Part shown: in pieces, positions 25,894-35,301 of the stretch | Layout: each line of letters begins with the position of its first letter | How positions within the stretch are numbered: position 1 is the stretch's first letter | NCBI RefSeq assembly: GCF_000159995.1 | Contig: NZ_GG700643.1 | Span: 799,195-863,194 of the forward strand | Direction of reading: 5' to 3' | Source: Alloprevotella tannerae ATCC 51259 | Lineage (GTDB): Bacteria > Bacteroidota > Bacteroidia > Bacteroidales > Bacteroidaceae | Length of the DNA stretch: 64,000 nucleotides | Translations under genes and position numbers: made by a program | The notes under the pieces: generated by a model | What the model was told of the DNA's origin: nothing | Databases searched by the model: none | What the model saw: only the letters and a program-made list of their open reading frames with translations

Positions 25894-27246
25894 TCAGCTT
25901 AAAGACGTTTGCAGGTTACGCTTCATGGCTCTTCTAAAATAATAGAAGAAAAGTCCGGCAGCCGTAAACAAGCCTGCGGGCAGACCGAGGAAGAGTCCGT
26001 TAAGCTTCCAATCGAAAACAAATCCCAGCAGATAACCCACGGGGATGCCGATGCAAAGATACGACACCAAAGCTATGGGCGCCATCGGCTTAACGAAGGC
26101 CGTCCCGCGCAAAGCGTTGGCGTAGCAGATCTGCATCGCGTCGGCATACTGATAAAAGATCAGTCCCGGAATAAGCATTACGGCCATCTGAATCACGGCG
26201 GCGTCTTTCGTGAAGAAGCCGATCAGCGAAGGGCCGAAGAAGTAAAACACGAAACTGGCTACGACCGCAACGGCCAGCAGGATGTCGCGACCGGCGCGCG
26301 ACGAGCGCTCCAGTTGGGTCCAATCCTGCATACCTTGAAACGTTGCCACTCGAATTGACATAGCCGAGGCCAAGCTATAATAGAACATAAAGCCCAATGT
26401 GCTCACCGTCATGATCACTTGGAAGGCCGCCAACTCTACTTTTCCAATCCATCCGGCCATCACGCCGCAGCACGTAAACGCAGCTGTCTCTGCCCCCATC
26501 TGGATAGAGACGGGCAAAGATTGCGCATTGATGTGGCGCAGTGCAGACCAATCGTAGCGGACGTTAAAGAAACCTTTGAGGTAAGGCTTGTAGCAGCGCT
26601 CTAAGAGTAGGGCTGCTGAGATCCATACTACGATAAAAATACGCGAAAGCAGCGTCGACAAGCCCGCACCTAAAAGTCCCAACTCGGGAAAGGGGCCCAC
26701 GCCGTAGATCAGCAACCAGTTGCCTAATATGTTGAGCGCATTGCCGGCCCAAAGTGCCCACATGGCGGTCTTCGTATGCATAGTTCCGTCGGATAATTGT
26801 CGCAATACGTTGAAGAGCATCACGAAAGGCATCGACGCCAGTATGACTAAATAATAAGGACGTATCAAAGGCAGCAAACTCTCCGGCTGTCCCATCTGAT
26901 CAACGAAGAAATAACCGACGCCCATAATCAGTATGAGCAGGGCGGCAAACAGACTATTAGCGCGCAGCGCTTGACGCACGGCGGCGCCCACTGACGCCGT
27001 CTCACCTTGGCCAAACAAGGCACCCACTTGGGGCGTTAAGCCGAAAGAGTAACCTATAAGGAGAAAAATGACGAGGTTAAAAACACTGTTCACAAACGAA
27101 GCAGCAGCCAACGAGGGTGTATCGTAGCGTCCGACCATCATCGTATCGGCAAACGAAAGTACGATTGTACCAATCTGCCCGATGGAGATCGGAATGCCCA
27201 ACTTTAATGTCTGTTGATAATGAGAGAATAATGTCTTAGAAATCAT
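25894..27246 (-). CDS. MATE family efflux transporter
   Basis: 450 residues with twelve membrane segments. The N-terminus GIPISIGQIGTIVLSFADTM, followed by MVGRYDTPSLAAASF, and a second repeat carrying GAETAAFTCCGVMAGWIG are characteristic of the NorM-type branch, which exports drugs and metabolites in exchange for sodium or protons. A TATCTTTG box (27365-27358) with a weak -33 lies about 110 nt upstream. The substrate is unknown. It stands alone. Confidence 0.93.
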   Translation of the reverse strand: MISKTLFSHYQQTLKLGIPISIGQIGTIVLSFADTMMVGRYDTPSLAAASFVNSVFNLVIFLLIGYSFGLTPQVGALFGQGETASVGAAVRQALRANSLFAALLILIMGVGYFFVDQMGQPESLLPLIRPYYLVILASMPFVMLFNVLRQLSDGTMHTKTAMWALWAGNALNILGNWLLIYGVGPFPELGLLGAGLSTLLSRIFIVVWISAALLLERCYKPYLKGFFNVRYDWSALRHINAQSLPVSIQMGAETAAFTCCGVMAGWIGKVELAAFQVIMTVSTLGFMFYYSLASAMSIRVATFQGMQDWTQLERSSRAGRDILLAVAVVASFVFYFFGPSLIGFFTKDAAVIQMAVMLIPGLIFYQYADAMQICYANALRGTAFVKPMAPIALVSYLCIGIPVGYLLGFVFDWKLNGLFLGLPAGLFTAAGLFFYYFRRAMKRNLQTSLS

Positions 27247-27557
27247 AAGTTCCCGTTTATTTAGCGTGCTAAAAAGAGGGAGGCGAACGCTGTTTCGTTC
27301 GTGTCCCCGCTTATTGGCGAAGGCGCGCGGCCTTCATTGGTGAAAGAAAATCGGGCGCAAAGATACTAAAAAACTACCGGATGGCCAACATGCGTCCCGC
27401 AGATACTGCCGCGAGCAAGACTAAACAAGCCTTCGCTCTACGTTTCCCGATTGCGGTCCGGACGTGTGTGCCCTACGTTCCGTTTTTGCCGCTCCGCAAC
27501 GCGCATTTCGCGTCGCGCGGCCTGCTTTCTTGCTGCTTCGCTTGCCCTTTGTGGGCT
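27247..27557. other. GC-rich non-coding stretch upstream of the MATE gene
   Basis: It contains the probable MATE promoter (TATCTTTG on the minus strand, 27365-27358). No gene is supported; frames here lack protein-like composition. Confidence 0.45.
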
Positions 27558-27558
27558 T

Positions 27559-27648
27559 ACGCTCACGAGCGTAGACCTTTTTTCTCACGAGCGCAAACCC
27601 TTTTCATCGTGAGCGCAAACCTTTTTTCTCGTGATGAAAAACCTCTGC
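27559..27648. repeat. 22-nt periodic array, family c, four units
   Basis: Cores CACGAG, CACGAG, CGTGAG and CGTGAT start at 27564, 27586, 27608 and 27630: exactly 22 nt each. Units share GCGCAAACCTTTT-type flanks, and the core changes strand halfway through while keeping the register. A sister array lies at 60377. Confidence 0.8.
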
Positions 27649-27754
27649 CGCCCAACGTTGTCGCTGCAAAGGGCTATGCTGCGCAACTTTTGGCCGGCGC
27701 TTGTCGGCTTTCTTTTGCGAGGGCCTCGATTGGCTGGGCCGCCGTCGTAGTGCT

Positions 27755-27805
27755 ATAAAAAACCTGCTCGAAACGCGGCCGCGCGGGCCGCGTTTCGAGC
27801 AGGTT
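27755..27805 (-). terminator. Very strong terminator behind the transglutaminase-like gene
   Basis: A perfect 20-bp inverted repeat (27761-27780 with 27786-27805) with a 5-nt loop; read leftward it is followed by six T. It lies about 160 nt behind the gene end. Confidence 0.85.
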
Positions 27806-27963
27806 GATTCGTGGTTGACTATCTGCCGTTGGTGAGACTGATAGGCTTTTGGGCGCCTTATTGATGGAGATGGGCCGCAAAAAGAGGAACTCGGTGAAGC
27901 TATAAGCCGCTCATCGTGAGTAAATGCTCTTAAACCGGCGAAGAGAAGGGCCGCTTAGGCTGA

Positions 27964-30546
27964 TTAAATCTTGCCAATGACGCGCTTCAGTTGGTCGCCG
28001 ATACCGATCGTATAGCCTTGACTGAAGAAAACTACGCGGTTGAAGGTGTCGGCAATGATAATGATTGGTAATTCCTGCGTCTTCGTCAGTTGACTATTGA
28101 ATATGTCTGTACGGCTTTCGCCTTGCGTGTCGACGCCGAAGCGCAGGTTGCGCGGCAGATTGGGAAATTCGCCGCGGCGTTTCATAAATACGTCGTATTC
28201 TTCCTGCGTCGGGAAGAGCATAATCAGTTCGCGCCCCCAAGCTTCGAGCGTTTCGCGTTGCGCTTCAATGTCGTGGAGGATGTGGGTGCTGGGCTCGTTG
28301 TTGGCTTTTAGCAATCCTAAGATGTAATAGCCGCGGCCGGTCGTTGCAATCAAGCCTTTTTCGGCCTTTTCCTGCGTATCGTAATAGTGGTTTTCGGCAT
28401 TAAAGTTGCCGATAACGCTCACTTCTTCCGGATCTTCGCGGAGCGAGAGGACGACGGCCGTATCGTGGGTAAGCGAAAAGGCTGATAAGCGCGCCAAAAC
28501 ACTACCGCTGGCCAAGCGTGTGCCGCTCACGAGGAGGTAATCTCCGTTGTCGATGCGCGTTCCCTTTTCAAAGTCGTTTTTCCACGTAGCTTCTTCGTCA
28601 TAATTCATCAGTACGGGCGCTCCATCTTCGAGTTTGCTAATCGTAAACTGCGAATAATAGCCCGGATTTTCGCGAAATTGCTGCGGAACGTAGTCGATGC
28701 TTAAACGCGATTGCGGCTTGTTTGTCTGCTGTTCGGTGCGGCAGAAGGGCGTATCGCGCCAATCGTGGTCAAAATATTGGAACTTCATCGTCACTTCATC
28801 GAGGCGTGCGGGTATTCCTAAACTTCGCGCTGCGGCCACGAAGAGCAGACCGCGATTGAAGTCGTTGGCCAGTCGGTAAGCAAAAGCCGTTTCGGGCCGC
28901 TGCGTGCTACGTTGCGGATAGTCGGTCTTATCTTCACGAATGTTTTTTCGGATATAGTCGACCAGCAAGGCTGGTTGGCGCCGGAAATCAGCCTGCTGCT
29001 TCGGCGTGAAAGCCTTGCGCAGATAAGCGCGCCAAGGGGAGAGTTGCTCGTTCCACACGCGAGGACGGATGATCATCGGATCATAATCTTTTGTGTCCGC
29101 AAGCGCTTGAATGTGGGCCAAGATAACGGAGCTGTCAAAGTCGCGCAGATCTTTTTCTGTCAGTGTTTCCAAGACGCGCAAGGTGAGTTCGCGATCGATA
29201 TTCGGTGTGCGCAGCAGACTGAAGAGTACCTGCCAATTGCCCTTGCTTTTCTCGATGAGCGGGCGCAGGCGCTTAAAGTCGTAATTGTTGGTCCGGCAGA
29301 ATTCGGCTGACGCTGCAGAGTCGGGGAAAGTATGAACATAGGCCATACGAATACTGTCTTCGCGAGCCAAGCGCTCGTTGCAAAGACGCTGCGCCGCGAT
29401 GCTCACGGCTGGAAGCGTATCCGTGCCTGCGGGCGGTATAATGTTGAGATCCACAGCATAGCGGTCGCCGGCTTTACGATCCAACTTTATCGTCGCCTTT
29501 TCGCCGGCGTGGACTTTGGCAAAGCCATAGCGGCCGTTGTAAGTGGCCCATACGATCAGGTCGCCCAAACCGGAGAGGAGCGAAGCCTTGCCGTCGGCGG
29601 CTGTTTGCATAGCTTTGAGGACGTAAAATTCAGCGTAATTGTAAAGTCGGAACTGCACGCTTGCGCCCTTGACGGGGCGTCCTTGCTCGTCGACGATAGT
29701 AACGTTTGTTGTAGCCGTAGGTGCGTAATTTTCCGTCACGTTAATGGTTGTCCGATTGGGATGGCGCTCTAAAACTTCTTCAGGCCCGTCGTATTTTCCG
29801 AGCACCGTCGTGTTCATAAGTATGCCGCGCGAAGCCGGACGGTTGAACCAGGCTACGTTAAGTCGGGCGGCCGGCTCGCAAGCGCCGAGGAAGTACCACC
29901 GGCCATCGGCCCAAGCTTCAACCCACGCGTGGTTGTCGTCCGTATGCGCCCATCGCGGCGTATAAACTTGGCGCGCCGGAATGCCGACTGCGCGCAAAGC
30001 GGCTACCGTAAACGTCGACTCCTCGCCGCAACGCCCCGTTGCCGTTCGCATAGAAGCCAGGGGCGAACTGGTGCGGCCGTCGGAGGGCTTGTAGGTGACA
30101 TATTCGTGGCACCAATGGTTGACGGCTAAGATGGCATCGTACATTGATAAACCGGCAACGCGTGCTTTCAGGGCTTCATAGCAAGTCGTGCGGAAACTAT
30201 CCAAGGCTTCGTTGTTCACGCGTACGGGCAGGACGAAATGTTGCCACTCGCGCTGCGGTACGCGTTGGCCCCAAGGCATTTCGCGCCGAGCACGCAAAGC
30301 GGCTTCCGTTTGCCGGACGAAGAAACTTGGCTCGTAGTCGACCACGTCGGGCCAATACATATAAGTATATAGGAACTTGAGGGCTTGGCGTGCCTCTTCG
30401 CTCTTAGCTTGCTGCAAGGCTTGTGCGGGCAATGCACACGGCGTGGCTTTATAGCGCGCTTTGAAGTCTTTATTGATTTGTTCCGTAGTTTGCGCCCCTG
30501 CTCCTAAAGTGCATAGGAGCAAGAGAGCTGCGAGAATATTTCTCAT
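27964..30546 (-). CDS. Secreted transglutaminase-like protein
   Basis: About 860 residues from MRNILAALLLLCTLGAGAQ, a signal peptide; the upstream ATG would put 14 extra residues ahead of it. The transglutaminase-like core shows the expected triad order: Cys173 (TGRCGEES), His206 (DDNHAWVEAW) and an acidic residue near 224. A CARDB/Ig-like part follows (NVTIVDEQGRPVKGASVQFR), then a second transglutaminase-like region (FNRGLLFVAAARSLGIPARL) and a thioredoxin-like end. Bacteroidetes proteins of this kind are thought to act on peptides or cell wall outside the membrane; the substrate is not known. A TACCTTCG box lies about 30 nt upstream. Confidence 0.8.
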   Translation of the reverse strand: MRNILAALLLLCTLGAGAQTTEQINKDFKARYKATPCALPAQALQQAKSEEARQALKFLYTYMYWPDVVDYEPSFFVRQTEAALRARREMPWGQRVPQREWQHFVLPVRVNNEALDSFRTTCYEALKARVAGLSMYDAILAVNHWCHEYVTYKPSDGRTSSPLASMRTATGRCGEESTFTVAALRAVGIPARQVYTPRWAHTDDNHAWVEAWADGRWYFLGACEPAARLNVAWFNRPASRGILMNTTVLGKYDGPEEVLERHPNRTTINVTENYAPTATTNVTIVDEQGRPVKGASVQFRLYNYAEFYVLKAMQTAADGKASLLSGLGDLIVWATYNGRYGFAKVHAGEKATIKLDRKAGDRYAVDLNIIPPAGTDTLPAVSIAAQRLCNERLAREDSIRMAYVHTFPDSAASAEFCRTNNYDFKRLRPLIEKSKGNWQVLFSLLRTPNIDRELTLRVLETLTEKDLRDFDSSVILAHIQALADTKDYDPMIIRPRVWNEQLSPWRAYLRKAFTPKQQADFRRQPALLVDYIRKNIREDKTDYPQRSTQRPETAFAYRLANDFNRGLLFVAAARSLGIPARLDEVTMKFQYFDHDWRDTPFCRTEQQTNKPQSRLSIDYVPQQFRENPGYYSQFTISKLEDGAPVLMNYDEEATWKNDFEKGTRIDNGDYLLVSGTRLASGSVLARLSAFSLTHDTAVVLSLREDPEEVSVIGNFNAENHYYDTQEKAEKGLIATTGRGYYILGLLKANNEPSTHILHDIEAQRETLEAWGRELIMLFPTQEEYDVFMKRRGEFPNLPRNLRFGVDTQGESRTDIFNSQLTKTQELPIIIIADTFNRVVFFSQGYTIGIGDQLKRVIGKI

Positions 30547-30672
30547 AGTGTTTCGATAGAGTTTGTTTAGGTGCGCGAAGGTAAACATTAAGATTTATTT
30601 GAGGAAGTATAAGTTCTCTTATTCTTTGTTTTGCTTTCGTATTGCTGCTAACAAACGCTTAAACTGTGCGAC

Positions 30673-31767
30673 TCATTCGTTCTTCTTATAGCTTTTCACG
30701 GCCAATGAGGCCAAGATGATGCCCATAGCTGCAAGGATAGAAAATTGAAGAACAACGCCTGAGAAAGCCGAGCCGCGGATAAAGATTGTGCGCGCTGCGT
30801 CCATATAGTGGCGAACGGGATTGGCGTAGGTGAGGATCTGTGCCCAATCAGGCATACTGCGCACCGGCGTAAAGAGTCCGCTGAGGAGCATCATACAAAC
30901 CAGCGCAAACCACATCACAAGCATAGCCTGCTGGAGCGAATCACTGTAATTAGAGATGATCAATCCAATGCTACTAAAGACGATAGCCAACGCGATGGCG
31001 AAGACGAACAGCAGCGCGATGCTGCCGACCGGTGTGATGCCATAAAGAAGCCAAGAGAGTAGCAGGCAAATGCTGAAGTCGATGAGTGCAATCACCCAGT
31101 AAGGAATGAGTTTGGCAAGGATAAAAAGCCACTTACGGACGGGCGTGACATTGATTTGCTCAATTGTTCCGGCTTCTTTCTCACCTACGATGTTGAGCGC
31201 CGGTAGAAAACCGCAAATCATAATCATTATCATTGCCATAAGGGCAGGAATCATATTGACTTTATAACTCTCGTGGCGGTTGTAAAGGCGTTGCACGAAG
31301 AGAGGCTTTAGTGTAGGCGTGGGTGATGGGCGTCCGGAGAGGCCGGTTGCAGCGATGATGTTGGAGAGATAAGCGGCGCCGATGCCGCCTTTAGTGCCAT
31401 TGACCGCATTGGCTGCAATGAGTACGCGGGTGGGCTTGCCGAGCGTGAGGTCATGAGCGTAATGGCGCGGGACAACTATAATAATGTCGGTCTTTCCTTG
31501 TTCTAAGGCTTGCAGGGCGTGATTGTAGGAGGGTGCCGTACCGCAAAAATTGAAATAAGTAGAGGCTTCTACGCGCTGAATCAATTGCCGAGAAAGGCTT
31601 GACTGGTCGTGATCAACTATAGATACACCGATGTTGCGCACTTCCATACTGGTAATCCACGGAGCAATGCCCATAATCATTATGGGAAACAAGATGATGA
31701 GTCGCAGGACGAAGGTATTGCGACGTATTTGTATCCATTCTTTCTGAAGGAGGTAGCGGAACATCAT
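30673..31767 (-). CDS. ABC-2 type permease (YbhR-like)
   Basis: 364 residues: one N-terminal membrane segment, a large periplasmic loop (about 40-170) and five C-terminal segments, the ABC2_membrane_3 layout. The motif GEKEAGTIEQINVTPV between segments 2 and 3 is diagnostic. With the neighbouring permease it should form the membrane part of an exporter driven by the fused ATPase. It lies 22 nt behind the sister permease and ends the operon. Confidence 0.92.
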   Translation of the reverse strand: MMFRYLLQKEWIQIRRNTFVLRLIILFPIMIMGIAPWITSMEVRNIGVSIVDHDQSSLSRQLIQRVEASTYFNFCGTAPSYNHALQALEQGKTDIIIVVPRHYAHDLTLGKPTRVLIAANAVNGTKGGIGAAYLSNIIAATGLSGRPSPTPTLKPLFVQRLYNRHESYKVNMIPALMAMIMIMICGFLPALNIVGEKEAGTIEQINVTPVRKWLFILAKLIPYWVIALIDFSICLLLSWLLYGITPVGSIALLFVFAIALAIVFSSIGLIISNYSDSLQQAMLVMWFALVCMMLLSGLFTPVRSMPDWAQILTYANPVRHYMDAARTIFIRGSAFSGVVLQFSILAAMGIILASLAVKSYKKNE

Positions 31768-31789
31768 TTGGGAGAAGGTAAAAAGAGAG

Positions 31790-32893
31790 TTATTCCAGTC
31801 GGGTCTTAAACTTTTTCAGTGCAATGCCAAGAATTAACAGACTCATAGCCGTAAGGATTAGGAGTTCGCGCCCCACCATTTGCAAGCCGACACCCATAAC
31901 CATCAGTTTGCGAATGGCGGCAATGAACCAGCGCGCCGGAATAATGGCCGAGAACCATTGCAAGGGGAGGGGCATACTTTCGATAGGGTAGATCATGCCC
32001 GAAAGTAGCAAGTTGGGCATCAGCATCAGCATACCGGAGATAAGCAAAGCTTGTAGCTGAGTCTTTGCCACGACACTGATGAGCAAGCCAAGGCAGAGGG
32101 CAAGAAAAATATAAAGCAGGCAGAGCGTGAGGATGGCGAGAAGATTGCCGGCAACGGGAACTTTCAGCACAAAGTTGGAGATACCGAGAATGAAAAGCAA
32201 GATGATGATAGATAATAAGAAGTAGGGCACGGCTTTGGCGATAAGGATCAGCAGCGGGCGGATGGGCGAGACGAGCAAAACCTCCATCGTGCCGCGCTCT
32301 TTCTCACGAACAATGCTTACAGAAGTCATCATCGCGCAGATGAGCAGCAGCAATAAGCCCATAATACCGGGCACAAAGTTGTAGGCGCTTTTCATTTGCG
32401 GGTTGTAAAGTAATCGTGTGATGATTTCTGTGGATTGTGGGACGTGGGCCGCTGACGTTGCTTCCGCCATACCCGCTTGAAGGATCTGCGTAGCGTATGC
32501 CCCTTGCATAGACGCTTGATTCGGGTCAGCCCCATCAAGGATTAGTTGTACTTGGCCCTGACCTTTGGGCAAACGATCTGCAAAGCGCGGCGAGAAGACG
32601 ATGGCTATGTCAGCCTGTCCGTTGCGAATGAGTTGCTCCGCTTCAGCGGTTGTCTGCGCCGTATGCGTCAGGATAAAGTATTCTGAAGCATCGAGTCGAG
32701 CGAGCATACGTTGCGTGAGGTGATCGGCAGGCGTTGTCACAGCGACCAAGCGCACGTCTTTTACGTCGGTAGAAATGGCAAAGCCAAAGAGCAGCATCAT
32801 AATGAGCGGCATACCGAAGAGGATAAGCATCGTGCGTCGATCGCGCAAGATGTGCCGAATCTCTTTTCCCACAAAGGCTATAAACATTTTCAT
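31790..32893 (-). CDS. ABC-2 type permease (YbhS-like)
   Basis: 367 residues with the same layout as its neighbour: a membrane segment after KEIRHILRDRRTMLILFGMP, a periplasmic domain, then five segments with VREKERGTMEVLLVSPI. It is the second half of the heterodimeric membrane channel, 15 nt behind the ATPase gene. Confidence 0.93.
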   Translation of the reverse strand: MKMFIAFVGKEIRHILRDRRTMLILFGMPLIMMLLFGFAISTDVKDVRLVAVTTPADHLTQRMLARLDASEYFILTHTAQTTAEAEQLIRNGQADIAIVFSPRFADRLPKGQGQVQLILDGADPNQASMQGAYATQILQAGMAEATSAAHVPQSTEIITRLLYNPQMKSAYNFVPGIMGLLLLLICAMMTSVSIVREKERGTMEVLLVSPIRPLLILIAKAVPYFLLSIIILLFILGISNFVLKVPVAGNLLAILTLCLLYIFLALCLGLLISVVAKTQLQALLISGMLMLMPNLLLSGMIYPIESMPLPLQWFSAIIPARWFIAAIRKLMVMGVGLQMVGRELLILTAMSLLILGIALKKFKTRLE

Positions 32894-32908
32894 TCTTATT
32901 CCTCCGCC

Positions 32909-34354
32909 TTATGTTTCTTTTCTTTCTGCGCGGCGCGCAAGGAGCGTAAAAACCTCCCCCAGCGTCTCTTTTTCAAATCTGCTTTTCAGTTCGTCGGGCG
33001 TGCCCAATGCGCGTATCTTTCCATCTACCATAATCGAAATGCGGTCGCAATATTCCGCCTCGTCCATATAGTGGGTGGTGACAAAGATTGTGATGCCTTT
33101 TGCCGCCGCTTGGTAAATGAGTTGCCAAAACTGCCGCCGCGTAGTTCCGTCAACGCCGCCCGTAGGTTCGTCTAAGAAGACCACTTCAGGCGAGTGGAAA
33201 ATGCTGACGGAGAAAGCCAGTTTCTGCTTAAAGCCTAAGGGCAGCGAGGCCACTAATCGGTCAGCATATTGCGCGATGTCGAGTTTGTCGAGCAATTCAT
33301 CAGTTTTGCGGCGAATAGCTTGGTCGCGCATACCATAGATGCCGCCGAAGAGACGAATGTTCTCGCGCACGGTCATATCTTCGTAAAGCGAAAACTTCTG
33401 ACTCATATAACCAATGTGGCGTTTAATCTCTTCATATTGTGTGCGCACATCATAGCCGCCGACGATAGCCGTGCCGGACGTGGGCCGACTCAGCCCTGAA
33501 AGAATGCGCATGGCCGTAGTTTTACCGGCTCCGTTAGCGCCCAGGAAACCGAAGATCTCACCGCGTCGGACCGTAAATGAAATGTCGTCGACGGCGCGGA
33601 AAGAGCCGAAAGCTTTCACGAGATGATTGACGGAGATTACATTGACGTCCGTCGCCTCTTTTGTTGCAGCCTCTGTTTCCTGTTCCTTTATATAGGTAGA
33701 AGTAGTTGTAATAAAGTCGGGCGCAGGTGTTGTTGTGGGGCGCGTTAAGATAATTTCATCGCACTTCTTTATTTCATCTTCGTAGGGCGTTGATACTAAC
33801 ATTGTAATGCCTCGGCGCTTTAAGGTGGCCAGCGTATCCCAAAAGTCGATACGCGAGACGGGGTCAACGCCCGTTGTAGGCTCATCTAATAATAATACGC
33901 TTGGGCGATGAATCAGTGCGCAACTTAAAGCCAGTTTCTGCTTCATACCTCCCGACAGCGCGCCTGCACGGCGATCTTTGAAGCGCTCTATCTGTCCGTA
34001 AATGTCTTTAATATCGTCGTAACCTTCTTCGATGGTCGTTCCGAAAAGCGTAGCGAAAAAGCGCAGATTTTCTTCTACGGTGAGGTCTTGGTAGAGGCTG
34101 AAGCGCCCCGGCATATAACCTAAATGCCGGCGGATGGTTTGCATATCGTTTACCGTATCGTAGCCGTCGATGGTTGCTGTGCCGGAATCGGGTAAAAGTA
34201 AGGTGGCCAAGATGCGAAACATCGTGGTTTTTCCCGTTCCGTCAGGACCGATAAGTCCGTAAAGCGCACCTTTTGGTACGTTGAAAGAGCAATCGTCCAA
34301 GGCCACAGTTGCTCCGTAGCGTTTCGATATGTGCTTTACCTCAATCGCATTCAT
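32909..34354 (-). CDS. Fused double ATP-binding protein of an ABC exporter (YbhF-like)
   Basis: 481 residues with two ATPase domains. The first has GPDGTGKTTMFRIL, LSGGMKQKLALS and VLLLDEPTTGVD. The second has GANGAGKTTAMRIL and VVFLDEPTGGVD, but the signature reads SLPLGFKQKLAFS instead of LSGGQ, as in other YbhF-like proteins, so one ATP site is probably degenerate. A Thr/Glu-rich linker joins them. The start overlaps the stop of the HlyD gene by 4 nt. Confidence 0.94.
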   Translation of the reverse strand: MNAIEVKHISKRYGATVALDDCSFNVPKGALYGLIGPDGTGKTTMFRILATLLLPDSGTATIDGYDTVNDMQTIRRHLGYMPGRFSLYQDLTVEENLRFFATLFGTTIEEGYDDIKDIYGQIERFKDRRAGALSGGMKQKLALSCALIHRPSVLLLDEPTTGVDPVSRIDFWDTLATLKRRGITMLVSTPYEDEIKKCDEIILTRPTTTPAPDFITTTSTYIKEQETEAATKEATDVNVISVNHLVKAFGSFRAVDDISFTVRRGEIFGFLGANGAGKTTAMRILSGLSRPTSGTAIVGGYDVRTQYEEIKRHIGYMSQKFSLYEDMTVRENIRLFGGIYGMRDQAIRRKTDELLDKLDIAQYADRLVASLPLGFKQKLAFSVSIFHSPEVVFLDEPTGGVDGTTRRQFWQLIYQAAAKGITIFVTTHYMDEAEYCDRISIMVDGKIRALGTPDELKSRFEKETLGEVFTLLARRAERKET

Positions 34355-35244
34355 AGTTTTACCTCTCCATACATACCCATCTTAAGATAGCCGTCGTTGA
34401 TCACGGCAATCTTCACGGCATAGACAATGTCTGCCCGCTCATCGTCAGTGAGAATCGACTTGGGCGTAAACTCAGCGTTGGGCGAGATCCACGTCACCGT
34501 GCCGGAATAACTGCGGCGCGTGTCGCTGCCATAGTTGCTGAATACTTTTACGCGTTGTCCTAACTTTACTTGCGCCAGTTGACGTGACGTGATGTAGGCT
34601 CTTATAAACATATGGCGCGTGTCGGCTACTTTGAAAAGAGGCTTTCCTATCGTGGCAAACTCGCCTTGCTCGGCGTACTTTTCTAATACAGTGCCCGCAA
34701 TCGGGGATGTGATGTGACACTTCTTTAATTGATCAAGTACTTGGAGTCGTTGTATTTCAGCGCCACTTACCTGACTGTTTAGGCTGCGCGTACTATTTGA
34801 AAGTGCTGAGATTTGTGCGTTCAGTTGGCTTTGTAGAACCCGCACGGCATTGCTTGCATCGTCTGTTTGTTTTCGTGTTGCCGCTCCGTCTGCAAAGAGA
34901 GCCGCCGTGCGCTTCTGCTCCAATTCTGCTTTTGACAACTGTTGGCGCGTAGCGGCAATTTGTGCGCTGATGTCGGGGCGTTGTTCGGCAAAACTTTCTC
35001 GCGTGGCGCCAATCTGCCGTGCTTTAAGTTGGAGTTGAACAGTATCTATAAGCCCCACTTGTTGATGCGCCTCTACAAGTTTGCCTTCGCTTATGTCGAA
35101 AGTCATAAGTCGCCCTGTGGCTTCAGCGGAGACGGTTACTTCTGTCGCTTCAAAGATACCCGTAGCGTCAAACTCTTTTTCCTTGTTGCCGCAGGCACTT
35201 ACCAGCAGGGTGAATGCGGCGATAGCTATTACAGTCTTTTTCAT
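34351..35244 (-). CDS. HlyD-family periplasmic adaptor lipoprotein (YbhG-like)
   Basis: 297 residues with a lipoprotein signal (TLLVSACG). A biotinyl-lipoyl half (VSAEATGRLMTFDISEGKLV), a long alpha-helical hairpin (about 75-170), the second lipoyl half (CHITSPIAGTVLEKYAEQGE) and a beta-barrel domain follow in the usual adaptor order. It should connect the inner-membrane permeases to the TolC-like channel encoded upstream. Confidence 0.92.
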   Translation of the reverse strand: MKKTVIAIAAFTLLVSACGNKEKEFDATGIFEATEVTVSAEATGRLMTFDISEGKLVEAHQQVGLIDTVQLQLKARQIGATRESFAEQRPDISAQIAATRQQLSKAELEQKRTAALFADGAATRKQTDDASNAVRVLQSQLNAQISALSNSTRSLNSQVSGAEIQRLQVLDQLKKCHITSPIAGTVLEKYAEQGEFATIGKPLFKVADTRHMFIRAYITSRQLAQVKLGQRVKVFSNYGSDTRRSYSGTVTWISPNAEFTPKSILTDDERADIVYAVKIAVINDGYLKMGMYGEVKL

Positions 35245-35301
35245 GTCTCGTCGTTTTAAGCGCTTTGTAGGTGCAGCGTTTTCGTTTATTTCACTCTCTT
35301 T

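Noticed and set aside
27559-27648. Possible CRISPR array
   Set aside because: The period is 22 nt without variable spacers, the core changes strand and no cas gene is present.
27381-27758. A 125-codon plus-strand frame upstream of the MATE gene
   Set aside because: It runs through the 22-nt array and the terminator hairpin and has no homology-like pattern.
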